A stretch of DNA of 64,000 nt from Pseudomonas lactucae (GCF_016937615.1 NZ_JAFHKI010000013.1:54889-118888); one strand, 5' to 3'. Positions 9,401 to 21,571 are shown, counted from the stretch's first letter. A program made the numbers and translations. Notes: generated by a model from the sequence alone, not told the origin.

Positions 9401-10444
9401 CAGGCCATGCGCGACAAAGGCCGCAACGTTTACCAAGTGGCGATTGCCGACGGTGAAGAGATCAAGCGCGGCACCTTCGTGATGCCAACCCTGATCGAAC
9501 TGGAAAGCTTCGACGAGCTGCAACGCGAGATCTTCGGCCCTGTGCTGCACGTGGTGCGCTACAAGCGTAAAGAGATCGACCAGTTGATCGGCCAGATCAA
9601 TGCATCCGGCTATGGCCTGACCCTGGGCGTGCATACCCGCATCGACGAGACCATCGCCAAGGTGATCGACAACGTCAATGCCGGCAACGTCTACGTCAAC
9701 CGCAATATCGTGGGGGCCGTGGTCGGTGTGCAGCCGTTCGGTGGCGAGGGTCTGTCGGGCACGGGTCCGAAAGCCGGTGGTCCGCTGTACCTGTACCGCC
9801 TGCTGTCGACCCGTCCTACCGATGCGATCGAGCAATCCTTCGTACGTGGCGACAAACTGGCCGCCCCGGACGTGCGTCTGCGCGACGCCATGAGCCAACC
9901 GCTGACCGCCCTGAAAGCCTGGGCCGACAGCAATAAGTTCAGCGAACTGAGCACCCTCTGTACTCAATTCGCCGCGCAATCGCAAAGCGGTATCACCCGC
10001 CAACTGGCCGGCCCGACCGGCGAGCGCAACAGCTACGCCATCCTGCCCCGCGAGCACGTGCTGTGCCTGGCGGACGTGGAAGGCGACCTGTTGACCCAAC
10101 TGGCCGCGGTGTTGGCGGTCGGTGGCTCAGCGGTATGGCCGGAAACTGACCTGACCAAGGCGGTGTTCCCACGCCTGCCGAAGGAGATTCAGGCGAAGAT
10201 CCAGCGCGTGGTCGATTGGACCAAGGACGAAGTGGTGTTCGACGCCGTCCTGCACCACGGCGATTCCGACCAACTGCGCGCGGTGTGCAAACAGGTGGCC
10301 CAGCGTGGCGGTGCGATTGTTGGCGTGCATGGTTTGTCGCAAGGTGAGACGGCGATTGCACTGGAACGCCTGGTGATTGAGCGGGCGTTGAGTGTTAACA
10401 CGGCGGCAGCGGGTGGTAACGCCAGCCTGATGACCATCGGTTAA
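6491..10444 (+). CDS. putA: Trifunctional proline utilisation protein PutA
   Basis: A 1317-residue protein: N-terminal ribbon-helix-helix DNA-binding domain (residues 1-50, with TTTLGVKLDD including the DNA-contacting Thr5, Gly7 and Lys9), a FAD-dependent proline dehydrogenase barrel (about 260-610), an NAD-dependent P5C/glutamate semialdehyde dehydrogenase (about 650-1120, nucleophile Cys915 in AGQRCSALR) and the C-terminal cap domain of long PutAs. It oxidises proline to glutamate and represses putA/putP when proline is low. The ATG at 6491 has a GAGGA site seven bases upstream; the in-frame ATG at 6455 lacks one. Length and domain order match E. coli PutA. Confidence 0.96.
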   Translation: MATTTLGVKLDDPTRERLKAAATSIDRTPHWLIKQAIFNYLEKLEGGATLNELNGLSSKDADDAGEVQADHAHQCFLEFAESILPQSVLRASITAAYRRPEPEVVPMLIEQARLPAPMAEATNKLAATIAEKLRNQKSAGGRAGIVQGLLQEFSLSSQEGVALMCLAEALLRIPDKGTRDALIRDKISTGNWQPHLGNSPSLFVNAATWGLLLTGKLVATHNEAGLTSSLSRIIGKSGEPMIRKGVDMAMRLMGEQFVTGETIAEALANASKFEAKGFRYSYDMLGEAALTEHDAQKYLASYEQAIHSIGKASNGRGIYEGPGISIKLSALHPRYSRAQYERVMDELYPRLLSLTLLAKQYDIGLNIDAEEADRLELSLDLLERLCFEPQLTGWNGIGFVIQAYQKRCPYVIDYVIDLARRSRHRLMIRLVKGAYWDSEIKRAQVEGLEGYPVYTRKVYTDVSYIACARKLLSVPEVIYPQFATHNAHTLSAIYHIAGQNYYPGQYEFQCLHGMGEPLYEQVVGKVSEGKLNRPCRVYAPVGTHETLLAYLVRRLLENGANTSFVNRIADQSISIQELVADPVASIEQMATQEGGFGLPHPRIPLPRDLYGADRANSAGIDLANEHRLASLSCALLATAHNHWKAAPMLGCAASEQAATPVLNPSDLRDVVGQVQEATVEDVDNAIQCAINAGPIWQATPPAERAAILERAADLMEGEIQPLMGLLAREAGKTFANAIAEVREAVDFLRYYAVQARNDFTNDAHRPLGPVVCISPWNFPLAIFSGQVAAALAAGNPVLAKPAEQTPLVAAQAVRILLEAGIPEGVLQLLPGQGETVGARLVGDDRVKGVMFTGSTEVARLLQRNVAGRLDAQGRPIPLIAETGGQNAMIVDSSALTEQVVIDVVSSAFDSAGQRCSALRVLCLQEDSADRVIEMLKGAMAECRLGNPERLSVDIGPVIDAEAKAGIEKHIQAMRDKGRNVYQVAIADGEEIKRGTFVMPTLIELESFDELQREIFGPVLHVVRYKRKEIDQLIGQINASGYGLTLGVHTRIDETIAKVIDNVNAGNVYVNRNIVGAVVGVQPFGGEGLSGTGPKAGGPLYLYRLLSTRPTDAIEQSFVRGDKLAAPDVRLRDAMSQPLTALKAWADSNKFSELSTLCTQFAAQSQSGITRQLAGPTGERNSYAILPREHVLCLADVEGDLLTQLAAVLAVGGSAVWPETDLTKAVFPRLPKEIQAKIQRVVDWTKDEVVFDAVLHHGDSDQLRAVCKQVAQRGGAIVGVHGLSQGETAIALERLVIERALSVNTAAAGGNASLMTIG

Positions 10445-10464
10445 GCAGCAGCGGCAAGTTTTAG

Positions 10465-10524
10465 GCTACAAGCTGCAAGTAAAAGCATCGCGCGCTTACT
10501 TGTAGCTTGAAGCTTGCAACTTGT
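10465..10524. repeat. Intergenic imperfect palindromic repeat, copy 1
   Basis: The segment begins GCTACAAGCTGCAAGT and, after a short GC-rich centre, returns with TACTTGTAGCTTGAAGC, so it can fold into a long hairpin. The same opening 16 bases recur exactly at 57065-57080. It sits between putA and the acyl-CoA dehydrogenase gene. It belongs to the type of dispersed intergenic palindromes common in Pseudomonas genomes. Confidence 0.65.
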
Positions 10525-10610
10525 GCCGCCCCATCACCCCCATCTATCTTCCTTCCCCGTTTTTATTAGCGCTCCTAGACTGCGGCATACTTTTCTAAAG
10601 GTAATCCGCC

Positions 10611-12413
10611 ATGTCCGAGACGCTGCTCAGTTCCCGCAATCTGGCTTTCGAGCTGTACGAAGTCCTCGATGCCGAGGGCCTGACCCAGCGCGAGCGGTTT
10701 GCCGAGCACAACCGCGAAACCTTCGATGCGGCCATCAGCACCGCGCGCACCATTGCCGAAAAGTACTTCGCGCCGCACAACCGCAAGAACGACGAAAACG
10801 AACCGCGCTACGAGGACGGCAAGGCCATTCTGATTCCTGAGGTCAAGCCGGCCGTGGATGCGTTTCTGGAAGCGGGTTTTCTCAACGCTGCGCGCAGTTT
10901 CGACGCGGGCGGCATGCAGTTGCCCACCCTGCTGTCCCAGGCGTGTTTCGCACACTTCCAATCAGCCAACGCGGCGTCCACGTCCTACCCGTTCCTGACC
11001 ATGGGCGCGGCCAACCTGATCGAAAGCTTCGGCACCGAAGAGCAGAAACAACGCTTCCTGCAACCGATGATCGAGGGGCGCTTCTTCGGCACCATGGCCC
11101 TGACCGAGCCCCACGCGGGCTCATCCCTGTCGGATATTCGTACACGCGCAGAACCTGCGGCTGACGGCACCTATCGGCTCAAGGGCAACAAGATCTTCAT
11201 CTCCGGCGGCGACCATCCGCTATCGGAAAACATCGTGCACATGGTGTTGGCCAAACTGCCGGATGCACCGGCCGGGGTGAAGGGTATTTCACTGTTTATC
11301 GTGCCCAAATTCCTGGTCAACGATGACGGCAGCCTCGGCGCGCGCAACGATGTGCTGCTGGCCGGGCTGTTTCACAAGATGGGCTGGCGGGGTACCACGT
11401 CCACCGCGCTGAATTTCGGCGATAACGGTAACTGCGTCGGCTATCTGGTGGGCAAGCCGCATCAGGGCCTGAGCTGCATGTTCCAGATGATGAACGAGGC
11501 GCGTATCGGCGTCGGCATGGGTGCGGTGATGCTCGGTTATGCCGGCTATCTGTATTCTTTGGAATACGCCCGCGAACGCCCGCAAGGCCGCCTGCCCGAC
11601 AGCAAGGACCCCACCACCGCGCCGGTGTCGATCATCCAGCACGCCGACATCAAACGCATGCTGCTCACGCAAAAAGCCTACGTGGAGGGCGCCTTCGACC
11701 TGGGCCTGTACGCCGCGCGGCTGTTCGACGACACCACCACGCTGGACACCGAAACCGAGCGCAAGCAGGCCCACGAACTGCTCGATCTGCTCACGCCCAT
11801 CGTCAAATCCTGGCCGTCCGAGTTCTGCCTCAAGGCCAACGAACTGGCAATCCAGATCCTCGGCGGCCACGGCTACACCCGTGAATATCCGGTGGAGCAG
11901 TACTACCGTGACAACCGCCTGAACCCCATCCATGAAGGTACCCATGGCATCCAGTCCCTGGATTTGCTGGGTCGCAAACTGGCGCAGAACAGTGGCTCGG
12001 GGCTCAAGCAACTGATCCGCCTGATCGCCGAAACCGCTGCGCGGGCACAGAAATACCCGTCACTCACAGCCTTGAGAACACCTCTGGAACAGTTGGTGGC
12101 GCGCCTGCAGGACGTCACACTGGGATTGCTGACGGATCTCGCCCAAGGCCAGGTCAACAGCAGCCTGGCGAACTCGGCGCTGTACCTGAAGGTATTCGGG
12201 CATACGGTGATTGGCTGGCGCTGGCTGGAACAGGCGATTCGCGCCGAAGAAGGACTGGCCTTGGGCAAGGCGGTGGATGTGGCCTTTTATAAAGGCAAGC
12301 TCCAGGCCGCCCGTTACTTCCTGACCTGGGAAGTACCGGGCTGCCATCATGAACTGGCGATTCTGGAGGCACGTGATGATACGTGCCTGGGGATGCAGGA
12401 TGCGTGGTTCTAA
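10611..12413 (+). CDS. Acyl-CoA dehydrogenase, 600-residue DmdC-like type
   Basis: A 600-residue FAD flavoenzyme with an N-terminal acyl-CoA dehydrogenase domain, the middle-domain signature TEPHAGSSLSDIRTRA, the FAD/substrate segment GGHGYTREYPVEQYYRD and a C-terminal extension, an architecture shared with 3-methylmercaptopropionyl-CoA dehydrogenase (DmdC) and related long acyl-CoA dehydrogenases. It introduces a 2,3-double bond into an acyl-CoA; the substrate cannot be told from sequence. The ATG has an AAAGGTAAT site upstream. It stands alone, with no other beta-oxidation gene nearby, and its 3' end overlaps the convergent zapA-like gene by 4 bp. Confidence 0.85.
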   Translation: MSETLLSSRNLAFELYEVLDAEGLTQRERFAEHNRETFDAAISTARTIAEKYFAPHNRKNDENEPRYEDGKAILIPEVKPAVDAFLEAGFLNAARSFDAGGMQLPTLLSQACFAHFQSANAASTSYPFLTMGAANLIESFGTEEQKQRFLQPMIEGRFFGTMALTEPHAGSSLSDIRTRAEPAADGTYRLKGNKIFISGGDHPLSENIVHMVLAKLPDAPAGVKGISLFIVPKFLVNDDGSLGARNDVLLAGLFHKMGWRGTTSTALNFGDNGNCVGYLVGKPHQGLSCMFQMMNEARIGVGMGAVMLGYAGYLYSLEYARERPQGRLPDSKDPTTAPVSIIQHADIKRMLLTQKAYVEGAFDLGLYAARLFDDTTTLDTETERKQAHELLDLLTPIVKSWPSEFCLKANELAIQILGGHGYTREYPVEQYYRDNRLNPIHEGTHGIQSLDLLGRKLAQNSGSGLKQLIRLIAETAARAQKYPSLTALRTPLEQLVARLQDVTLGLLTDLAQGQVNSSLANSALYLKVFGHTVIGWRWLEQAIRAEEGLALGKAVDVAFYKGKLQAARYFLTWEVPGCHHELAILEARDDTCLGMQDAWF

Positions 12414-12700
12414 GGCTGGATCGCCTTGGAAATCACTTCGACCGTGGCGCTGACTTGCTCTTGGTAACGATCGAGTTCCTGTTGATGGGCCTGCTGCATT
12501 TCGATCTGCTCGGCGCACAGGTTCAGCGCCGCCAGCACCAGTAATTTGTCTCCGATCAGGGTCGGGTACTTTTTCTTGGTGTTGGCCAGGGAAGCCTTGA
12601 GCATGGTCACGGCGTGCATCAGGGTTTTATCTTCCCCGACCGGCGCCTTGATCGAGTAATCCTCTCCGAGAATCGAAACGACCTTTATCCCTTCATTCAT
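12410..12700 (-). CDS. ZapA-like cell division protein, probable divergent paralogue
   Basis: A 96-residue protein with the ZapA pattern: an N-terminal beta-rich part (VVSILGEDYSIKAP), the central DKLLVLAALNLCAEQIEM helix and a C-terminal coiled coil. ZapA binds and bundles FtsZ filaments at midcell. The sequence differs from what I remember of the main pseudomonad ZapA, which is usually encoded beside 6S RNA (ssrS) and a 5-formyltetrahydrofolate cyclo-ligase gene; neither is here. Its ATG overlaps the stop of the preceding small coiled-coil gene (ATGA), so the two are translationally coupled. I infer a second ZapA-type protein, not the housekeeping copy. Confidence 0.72.
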   Translation of the reverse strand: MNEGIKVVSILGEDYSIKAPVGEDKTLMHAVTMLKASLANTKKKYPTLIGDKLLVLAALNLCAEQIEMQQAHQQELDRYQEQVSATVEVISKAIQP

Positions 12701-12927
12701 GCGCTGACAGGACCTGCGCTCACGCGCTCAACCAACGCCTGAATACGCGCCGCAGTGGCGCCGTGCTTCTCTTCCTGTTCCATCAGGCTCAGTTGCAGGC
12801 TGTCGTTCTCATCCTTGGCGCTGGCGAGTTCGGCCTTGAGGGATTGATTGGCGCCCAACAGGTCCTGGTTTTGCTGTACCAGGTCGTTGACCAGTTGTTC
12901 CAATTGGCTGAGGGATGCTTCTAACAT
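12697..12927 (-). CDS. Small ZapB-like coiled-coil protein (TIGR02449-type)
   Basis: A 76-residue protein that is almost entirely heptad-like helix, from LEASLSQLEQLVNDLVQQNQ to RIQALVERV. The layout resembles E. coli ZapB (81 residues, one coiled coil ending RLQALLGRM) and the TIGR02449 proteins normally encoded next to ZapA. The open frame extends to 13212, but the added N-terminal residues are low-complexity noise; the ATG at 12927 gives a clean coiled coil, with a modest GAGAAA site upstream. It is coupled to the ZapA-like gene by a 4-bp overlap. The most likely role is a ZapA partner at the division ring; this is inferred from context. Confidence 0.65.
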   Translation of the reverse strand: MLEASLSQLEQLVNDLVQQNQDLLGANQSLKAELASAKDENDSLQLSLMEQEEKHGATAARIQALVERVSAGPVSA

Positions 12928-13286
12928 TTTGATTTCTCGGGCTTTTTCAAAGGGCGGTGACGATAAAGAAAAATCACCTCGGATGCCAGGGTTATCCCCG
13001 GCGCGCAGCCCGCTTTTTAAGGGCCGGGCCACACTTTCGAGCCTTAGTGACTGCATTTCCCCCATCTGGTTCCTGAAACCGTAAAACCCCTGGTCGGGCG
13101 CTTGCGTCTCCAACTGACTGTACTCAATTAAAAATGTGCCAGGGGGCCTTGCCCCTCCCACATTTGGATCCATGCGAATCAGGAAAAGCTTTTTGACAGC
13201 GCAGCAATTCAACAGGTTAGAATCGCTGGCACGCAGACTGCATGGTCAGCCTGCGCCCTGTCTTGTTTGCTTATGGAGTACTGCCT
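12928..13286. other. Intergenic region between the zap-like pair and cvrA
   Basis: This 359-bp divergent spacer must hold promoters for both flanking transcripts. The only clear structure is the REP-type palindrome at 13132-13165. I see no other gene; reading frames through it look like non-coding sequence. Confidence 0.6.
13132..13165. repeat. REP-type palindrome
   Basis: AAATGTG and CACATTT arms enclose a GGGGG...CCCC core around CTTG, the form of the short REP elements scattered between genes in P. fluorescens-group genomes. Related, more degenerate examples are at 22137-22165 and near 22750-22775. Confidence 0.7.
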
Positions 13287-15029
<1,743 letters not shown>

Positions 15030-15081
15030 ACTGCGGAGCGACGCCACGCTCCCGATTCTTCACCTTGCTCAATCGGTCTCT

Positions 15082-18000
15082 ATGCCAACCCTGCGCACAT
15101 TTCTCGCCACCGCCCTGCTGGGCCTGACTCTTTGTGTCGGCAACGTCTACGCCGCCGACCCGCCCAGCGCCGACGCCATCCAGCAAACCCTGGACAAGCT
15201 GCCCGACCGCAAACTGCCCGACGCCGACATGAAGGCGCTGCAAACCATCCTGCAGCAGACCCTGACGTACCTGGGCAACCAGCAGGATTACGAACAGCGC
15301 CTCGCCGACGTCAAGCGCCAGCTGGAAGATGCCCCGCGCCAGACCAGCGAAAACCAGCGCGAGCTGACCCGACTCAAGGCCACCAAAGTCATCCCGGTAG
15401 CCCAGCGTTACGCGACGCTGCCGATACCGCAGCTGGAACAACTGCTGGTGCAGCGCAGCACCCAGCAAGGCGACCTGCAAAAAGAGCTGGCCGACGCCAA
15501 CAGCATGACCATCGCCGCGCAGACCCGCCCCGAGCGTGCACAGACCGAAATCAGCAGCAGCCAGGCGCGCATCCTGCAGATCAATGCGACCCTCAAGGCC
15601 GGCAAGGACAATGGCAAAGCCCTCAGCGGCGACCAACGCAACCAGTTGAACGCCGAGCTGGCAGCCCTCAACGCCTTGATCCCGCTACGCCGCCAGGAAC
15701 TGGCCGGCAACAGTCAACTGCAAGACCTGGGCAACAGCCAGCACGACCTGATCCAGGAAAAAGCCGCGCGCCTGGAACAAGAGATCCAGGACCTGCAAAA
15801 CCTGATCAACCAGAAACGCCTGGCCCAGTCCCAGCAGACCGTCACGCAGCAGTCCATCGAGGCGCAGAAGTCCGGCGGCAGCGCCATCCTGGCCACGGAA
15901 AGCGCAGAGAACCTGAAGCTCTCCGACTACCTGCTCAAAAGCACCGACCGGCTCAACGAGCTGACCCAGAAAAACCTGCAGACCAAGCAGCAACTGGACA
16001 CGGTGACCCAGAACGACGCGGCACTGGACGACCAGATCAACGTGCTCAGGGGCAGCCTGCTGCTCTCCAAGATTCTGTATAAGCAAAAACAGGCACTGCC
16101 GCGTCTCACGGTGGACCGCGACCTGGCCGACGACATCGCCAACATTCGCCTGTACCAGTTCGAGGTCAACCAGAAACGCGAGTTGATCAGCTCCCCCAGC
16201 GCTTATGTGGATAACCTGCTGGCCAACCAGCCGCCGGATGACGTGACCCCGCAACTGCGTCGCACCTTGCTGGAACTGGCGATTACCCGCAGTGACTTGC
16301 TGGAACGCCTGAGCCGTGAGCTGAGCGCGCTGCTCAACGAATCCATCACCCTGCAACTGAACCAGAAACAATTGCTGAGCACCGCCACCACCCTGCGCGC
16401 GACGCTCGATGAACAGATGTTCTGGATCCCCAGCAACAAGCCGCTGGACACAGAGTGGCTGGAAACGGTGCCGGCGCATCTGAGCAAGCAAGTCACCAGC
16501 CTGCCGTGGGCCTCCAGCGTCAGCGAACTGTATGACGGCCTCACCCAGCGCCCGCTGCTGTTCCTGCCGTTGCTGCTGTTGATCGGCGCCCTGCTGTGGC
16601 GACGCAAGGCGCTGTACCAGCGGTTGAGCAAGGTTCACCTGGACATCGGCCACTTCAAGCGCGACAGCCAGTGGCACACGCCGCAGGCCATCCTGATCAA
16701 TATCCTGCTGGCCCTGCCGGTGTCCCTGGGCCTGGCCTTGTGCGGCTATGCGCTGCAGATCGACGCCCGCGGGCAAAACGCCAACCTGGGTTCCGCCCTG
16801 CTGCAACTGGCCCAGGCGTGGCTGGTGTTCTATACCGCCTACCGGATTCTCGCCCCAGGTGGCGTGGCCGAACTGCATTTTCGCTGGGAAAAACCCCAGG
16901 TTGAATTCCTCCAAGGCTGGGTGCGCAAGCTCGGGCTGGTGGTACTGGCCCTGGTCGCCGTGGTGGCGGTTGCCGAGCATCAGCCGGCGGCGCTGGCCGA
17001 TGACGTGCTGGGCATCGGCGTGGTGCTGACCTGTTATGCGCTGATGGCCTGGCTGCTGGGCCGCCTGTTGCTGAACAGCCCCACCCACGAAAAAGCCTCA
17101 CTGTTTCGTAAAGCCATGGGCCTGCTGTTTACCGCGCTACCCGTCGCACTGTTTATCGCCGTGTGCTTCGGCTACTACTACACCGCCCTCAAGCTCAGCG
17201 ACCGTCTGATCAACACCCTGTACCTGCTGATGTTCTGGCTGGTGGCCGAAGCCACCTTCGTGCGCTGGCTGAGCGTCGCCGCACGGCGCCTGGCCTACGC
17301 GCGCGCCCTGGCCAAACGCCAGGCAGCCAAGGAAGCCGGTGAAGGTGAAGCGGTGGTTGAAGAACCGACCCTGGACATCGAAAAGGTCAATGAACAGTCC
17401 TTGCGCCTGATCCGCCTGGCCCTGCTCGGCGGTTTTATCGCCGCGCTGTACTGGGTGTGGTCGGACCTGATCTCAGTGTTTTCCTATCTGGATAACGTCA
17501 CGCTGTACGAATACACCAGCGGCACCGGTGCGAATATCAGCATGGTGCCCATCAGCATCGGCGACTTTCTGGGCGCGCTGATCATTATCGGCATCACCTT
17601 CGCCCTGGCGCGCAACCTGCCCGGCTTGCTGGAAGTGCTGGTGCTGTCCAAGCTCGACCTGGCGCAGGGCAGCGCCTACGCCACCACCACGTTGCTGTCC
17701 TACGTGATTGCCGGGGTGGGTTTTGTGTCCACGCTGTCCACCCTCGGCGTGAGCTGGGACAAGTTGCAATGGCTGGTGGCCGCGCTGTCGGTGGGCCTGG
17801 GCTTCGGCATGCAGGAGATCTTCGCCAACTTCATCTCCGGCATCATGATCCTGTTCGAACGCCCGGTGCGTATCGGCGACACCATTACCATCGGCAACCT
17901 GTCGGGCACGGTGAGCAAGATCCGCATCCGCGCCACCACCATCACCGACTTCGACCGCAAGGACATCATCGTCCCGAACAAAACCTTCATTACCGGGCAA

Positions 18001-18465
18001 CTGATCAACTGGTCGCTGACCGACACCATCACCCGCGTCACCCTCAAACTCGGCGTGGACTACGGCTCCGACCTGGACCTGGTGAAGGAATTGTTGCTCA
18101 AGGCTGCCAGGGAAAACCCACGGGTGCTCAAAGACCCCGAGCCTCACGTGTACTTCCTCAACTTCGGCGAAAGCACCCTCGACCACGAACTGCGCATGCA
18201 CGTACGTGACCTGGGTGACCGCAACCCGGTGCTGGACGAGGTCAACCGCTACATCAACCGTGAATTCAAGAAACAGCACATCAACATCTCGTTCCGACAG
18301 ATGGAGGTGTACCTGAAAAACATGAACGGTCAGGAATACAAACTGGTGCCGGCCGAAGATAATCGCAAGACCCTTGCCGCCCCCACCCAGGAGCAGGACG
18401 CACCCGAACCACCTGCCGGAAAAGTCGCGGATGCACCGGAGCCACCACCGAGCAAACTCGACTAA
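15082..18465 (+). CDS. mscK: Large mechanosensitive channel MscK/KefA type
   Basis: A 1127-residue protein close to E. coli MscK (1120). It has a signal peptide ending NVYAADPP, a long periplasmic coiled-coil region (about 40-480), a block of transmembrane helices (about 490-900), and the MscS core: pore helix GLGFGMQEIFANFISG near residue 905, followed by the beta domain with PVRIGDTITIGNLSG and the C-terminal alpha/beta domain. It releases solutes under hypo-osmotic stress; in E. coli gating also depends on external potassium. The open frame starts earlier, but the ATG at 15082 begins the signal peptide. The ribosome site is weak. It lies between cvrA and selO on the same strand. Confidence 0.9.
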   Translation: MPTLRTFLATALLGLTLCVGNVYAADPPSADAIQQTLDKLPDRKLPDADMKALQTILQQTLTYLGNQQDYEQRLADVKRQLEDAPRQTSENQRELTRLKATKVIPVAQRYATLPIPQLEQLLVQRSTQQGDLQKELADANSMTIAAQTRPERAQTEISSSQARILQINATLKAGKDNGKALSGDQRNQLNAELAALNALIPLRRQELAGNSQLQDLGNSQHDLIQEKAARLEQEIQDLQNLINQKRLAQSQQTVTQQSIEAQKSGGSAILATESAENLKLSDYLLKSTDRLNELTQKNLQTKQQLDTVTQNDAALDDQINVLRGSLLLSKILYKQKQALPRLTVDRDLADDIANIRLYQFEVNQKRELISSPSAYVDNLLANQPPDDVTPQLRRTLLELAITRSDLLERLSRELSALLNESITLQLNQKQLLSTATTLRATLDEQMFWIPSNKPLDTEWLETVPAHLSKQVTSLPWASSVSELYDGLTQRPLLFLPLLLLIGALLWRRKALYQRLSKVHLDIGHFKRDSQWHTPQAILINILLALPVSLGLALCGYALQIDARGQNANLGSALLQLAQAWLVFYTAYRILAPGGVAELHFRWEKPQVEFLQGWVRKLGLVVLALVAVVAVAEHQPAALADDVLGIGVVLTCYALMAWLLGRLLLNSPTHEKASLFRKAMGLLFTALPVALFIAVCFGYYYTALKLSDRLINTLYLLMFWLVAEATFVRWLSVAARRLAYARALAKRQAAKEAGEGEAVVEEPTLDIEKVNEQSLRLIRLALLGGFIAALYWVWSDLISVFSYLDNVTLYEYTSGTGANISMVPISIGDFLGALIIIGITFALARNLPGLLEVLVLSKLDLAQGSAYATTTLLSYVIAGVGFVSTLSTLGVSWDKLQWLVAALSVGLGFGMQEIFANFISGIMILFERPVRIGDTITIGNLSGTVSKIRIRATTITDFDRKDIIVPNKTFITGQLINWSLTDTITRVTLKLGVDYGSDLDLVKELLLKAARENPRVLKDPEPHVYFLNFGESTLDHELRMHVRDLGDRNPVLDEVNRYINREFKKQHINISFRQMEVYLKNMNGQEYKLVPAEDNRKTLAAPTQEQDAPEPPAGKVADAPEPPPSKLD

Positions 18466-19977
<1,512 letters not shown>

Positions 19978-20100
19978 CGGGAAATATCCAGAAATAAAAA
20001 CCGGACGCGCCTGACATCATTGAACATCGCTTCGCCTTAGGGTCGCCTTGTTGCAACCACGCAACGAACCTTAAGCAGATATGAAATATGGAGGTGTGTC

Positions 20101-20376
20101 ATGGGCGTCGATGTTCCGAACCTGGAATCGGTGTGCGATCACGCTACACCCGATAAATATTCCGCTGTTCGTCTACATATGGACCTGTCCTTTCCTCATC
20201 GCGAGCTGTCCCAAGTCAACCATTGGCTGGAGCAGCGCGCTTGGAAGGAACTTGAGCTGTTTTTGATCGAGCGATACCCACAGCACAGGGAAGTGATAAC
20301 GCTATGGCTCGAAGGCAGCCAGGCCAGAGCTGAGGCTAACGAGCCAATCACTACTCTACGCGCAGTGAACACGTAG
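20101..20376 (+). CDS. Hypothetical protein, 91 residues
   Basis: I do not recognise this protein. It is 91 residues, soluble, with no signal peptide or membrane helix, and has a helical aromatic-rich centre (VNHWLEQRAWKELELFLIERY). A strong GGAGG site seven bases before the ATG argues that it is translated. Base composition and codon use are visibly less GC-rich than those of selO or trxC, and it is followed after 31 bp by an MFS transporter of similar composition. The pair looks like an acquired cassette between two core genes. No function is proposed. Confidence 0.6.
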   Translation: MGVDVPNLESVCDHATPDKYSAVRLHMDLSFPHRELSQVNHWLEQRAWKELELFLIERYPQHREVITLWLEGSQARAEANEPITTLRAVNT

Positions 20377-20407
20377 CAATGACACGGAGGGATTGGAGCA
20401 TCACCCA

Positions 20408-21571
20408 GTGACAACAGCCCTTAAAGTAGTAATGGCCAGGACACTGATCAGCGCTGTTGTATTCGATGCTTTGGTCCCTCTTTCCCCGTTTATAGCCCAA
20501 GACCTGAATGTGTCGGCGGCTTACTTTCAAAGCATGCTCGCTCTTTGTCTCGCTGTTTTCGCCTTGAGTCAGTGGCTCTCAACGCCTTTAATCAACCGAG
20601 CAGGCGCCTCACTCAGTCTAGCCACCGGCTCAACACTGGTTGCGCTTTTATGCTTGGCGACGACTTTCACCGCAAGCCGCTCGATGCTTTCAATCGCCCT
20701 TATTGCAATGTTTGCGGCCAACGCTCTGGCAACTACAGCCTCGCGCTTATGGCTTCACCAGCACCTGGGTCAGACGAAATTTCAAAGTACGACGGCTTAC
20801 CTGTACGCCGGCATCAGCGTACTTGCTGCGTTGGGTCCGCTGGTACTGATGCTTTCAGCCTCAGCCTGGGGTTGGAGAGGGGTAATGGGCACGCTGGCGG
20901 GAGGTCTTCTAGTTGTCAGCCTCTGGCTTTTCTTCCAGCGCACAGAAGAGTCCAGGAATCCACCCGGCTCAACTGCAGCTACCGCCCTTTGGAGGCAGTC
21001 GAGGTTCGTCAGCGCATTGCTGATGGGCATATTGATTCAAAGCGCCTTTACCCCGTTAAACCTCAGCAAGGCATTCATCCTTGACGGTGTATTCCAGTTA
21101 TCTACATCGACCATTGGGGCGATCCTTTCAGCCTGGGCAGCGCTGGTTGCTTCGGCATTTTTTGCCGCAGGCAAAGCGGTCGCGTATTTTACCGAGGCGC
21201 AGCGTCTCAAAGTGGGCTTGCTCGTTCAGGGCCTAGGTGCCATAGGAATGGTTGCGGCATGGTTTCAATACGATTTGAGCCTGTACCTGTTTGCCGCTGC
21301 GTTGACCAGTTTCGCCTTTTGCATTCTGCTGCCGTTAACCATTGCCCGTGCACTAGACGTAGCACCTTCGCAGCAAGCTGGAGCCTCGGCTGTGTTTGGA
21401 AGCGTCACAGTCGCCACCGCTGGATTGACCACAGGGTTGGGCGCTCAGATGCATGCGTCATTATTTTTTATATTGATGTTTGTCCTGGGTGTATGCGCAC
21501 TGGGGCTCCTACTGCTCAATTTTATTCACCCCGGTGTATCGAATTGTCCTTCGCAAGGAGCCGCACCATGA
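20408..21571 (+). CDS. MFS transporter, putative drug or metabolite exporter
   Basis: A 387-residue membrane protein with 12 hydrophobic segments and major facilitator organisation (charged segments between TM2 and TM3, and a long central loop after TM6 around RTEESRNPPGS). Substrate unknown; general resemblance is to Bcr/CflA-type exporters. I place the start at the GTG at 20408, nine bases after a GGAG. A TTG at 20393 is only two bases from the preceding GGAGG and therefore unlikely. Codon use is less GC-rich than the flanks. It follows the unknown 91-residue gene closely and was probably acquired with it. Confidence 0.75.
   Translation: MTTALKVVMARTLISAVVFDALVPLSPFIAQDLNVSAAYFQSMLALCLAVFALSQWLSTPLINRAGASLSLATGSTLVALLCLATTFTASRSMLSIALIAMFAANALATTASRLWLHQHLGQTKFQSTTAYLYAGISVLAALGPLVLMLSASAWGWRGVMGTLAGGLLVVSLWLFFQRTEESRNPPGSTAATALWRQSRFVSALLMGILIQSAFTPLNLSKAFILDGVFQLSTSTIGAILSAWAALVASAFFAAGKAVAYFTEAQRLKVGLLVQGLGAIGMVAAWFQYDLSLYLFAAALTSFAFCILLPLTIARALDVAPSQQAGASAVFGSVTVATAGLTTGLGAQMHASLFFILMFVLGVCALGLLLLNFIHPGVSNCPSQGAAP

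Noticed and set aside
6956..10099. 1047-codon open frame antisense to putA
   Set aside because: In GC-rich genes the strand opposite a real gene often lacks stop codons. The translation is low-complexity and unlike any family, and putA on the other strand is unambiguous.
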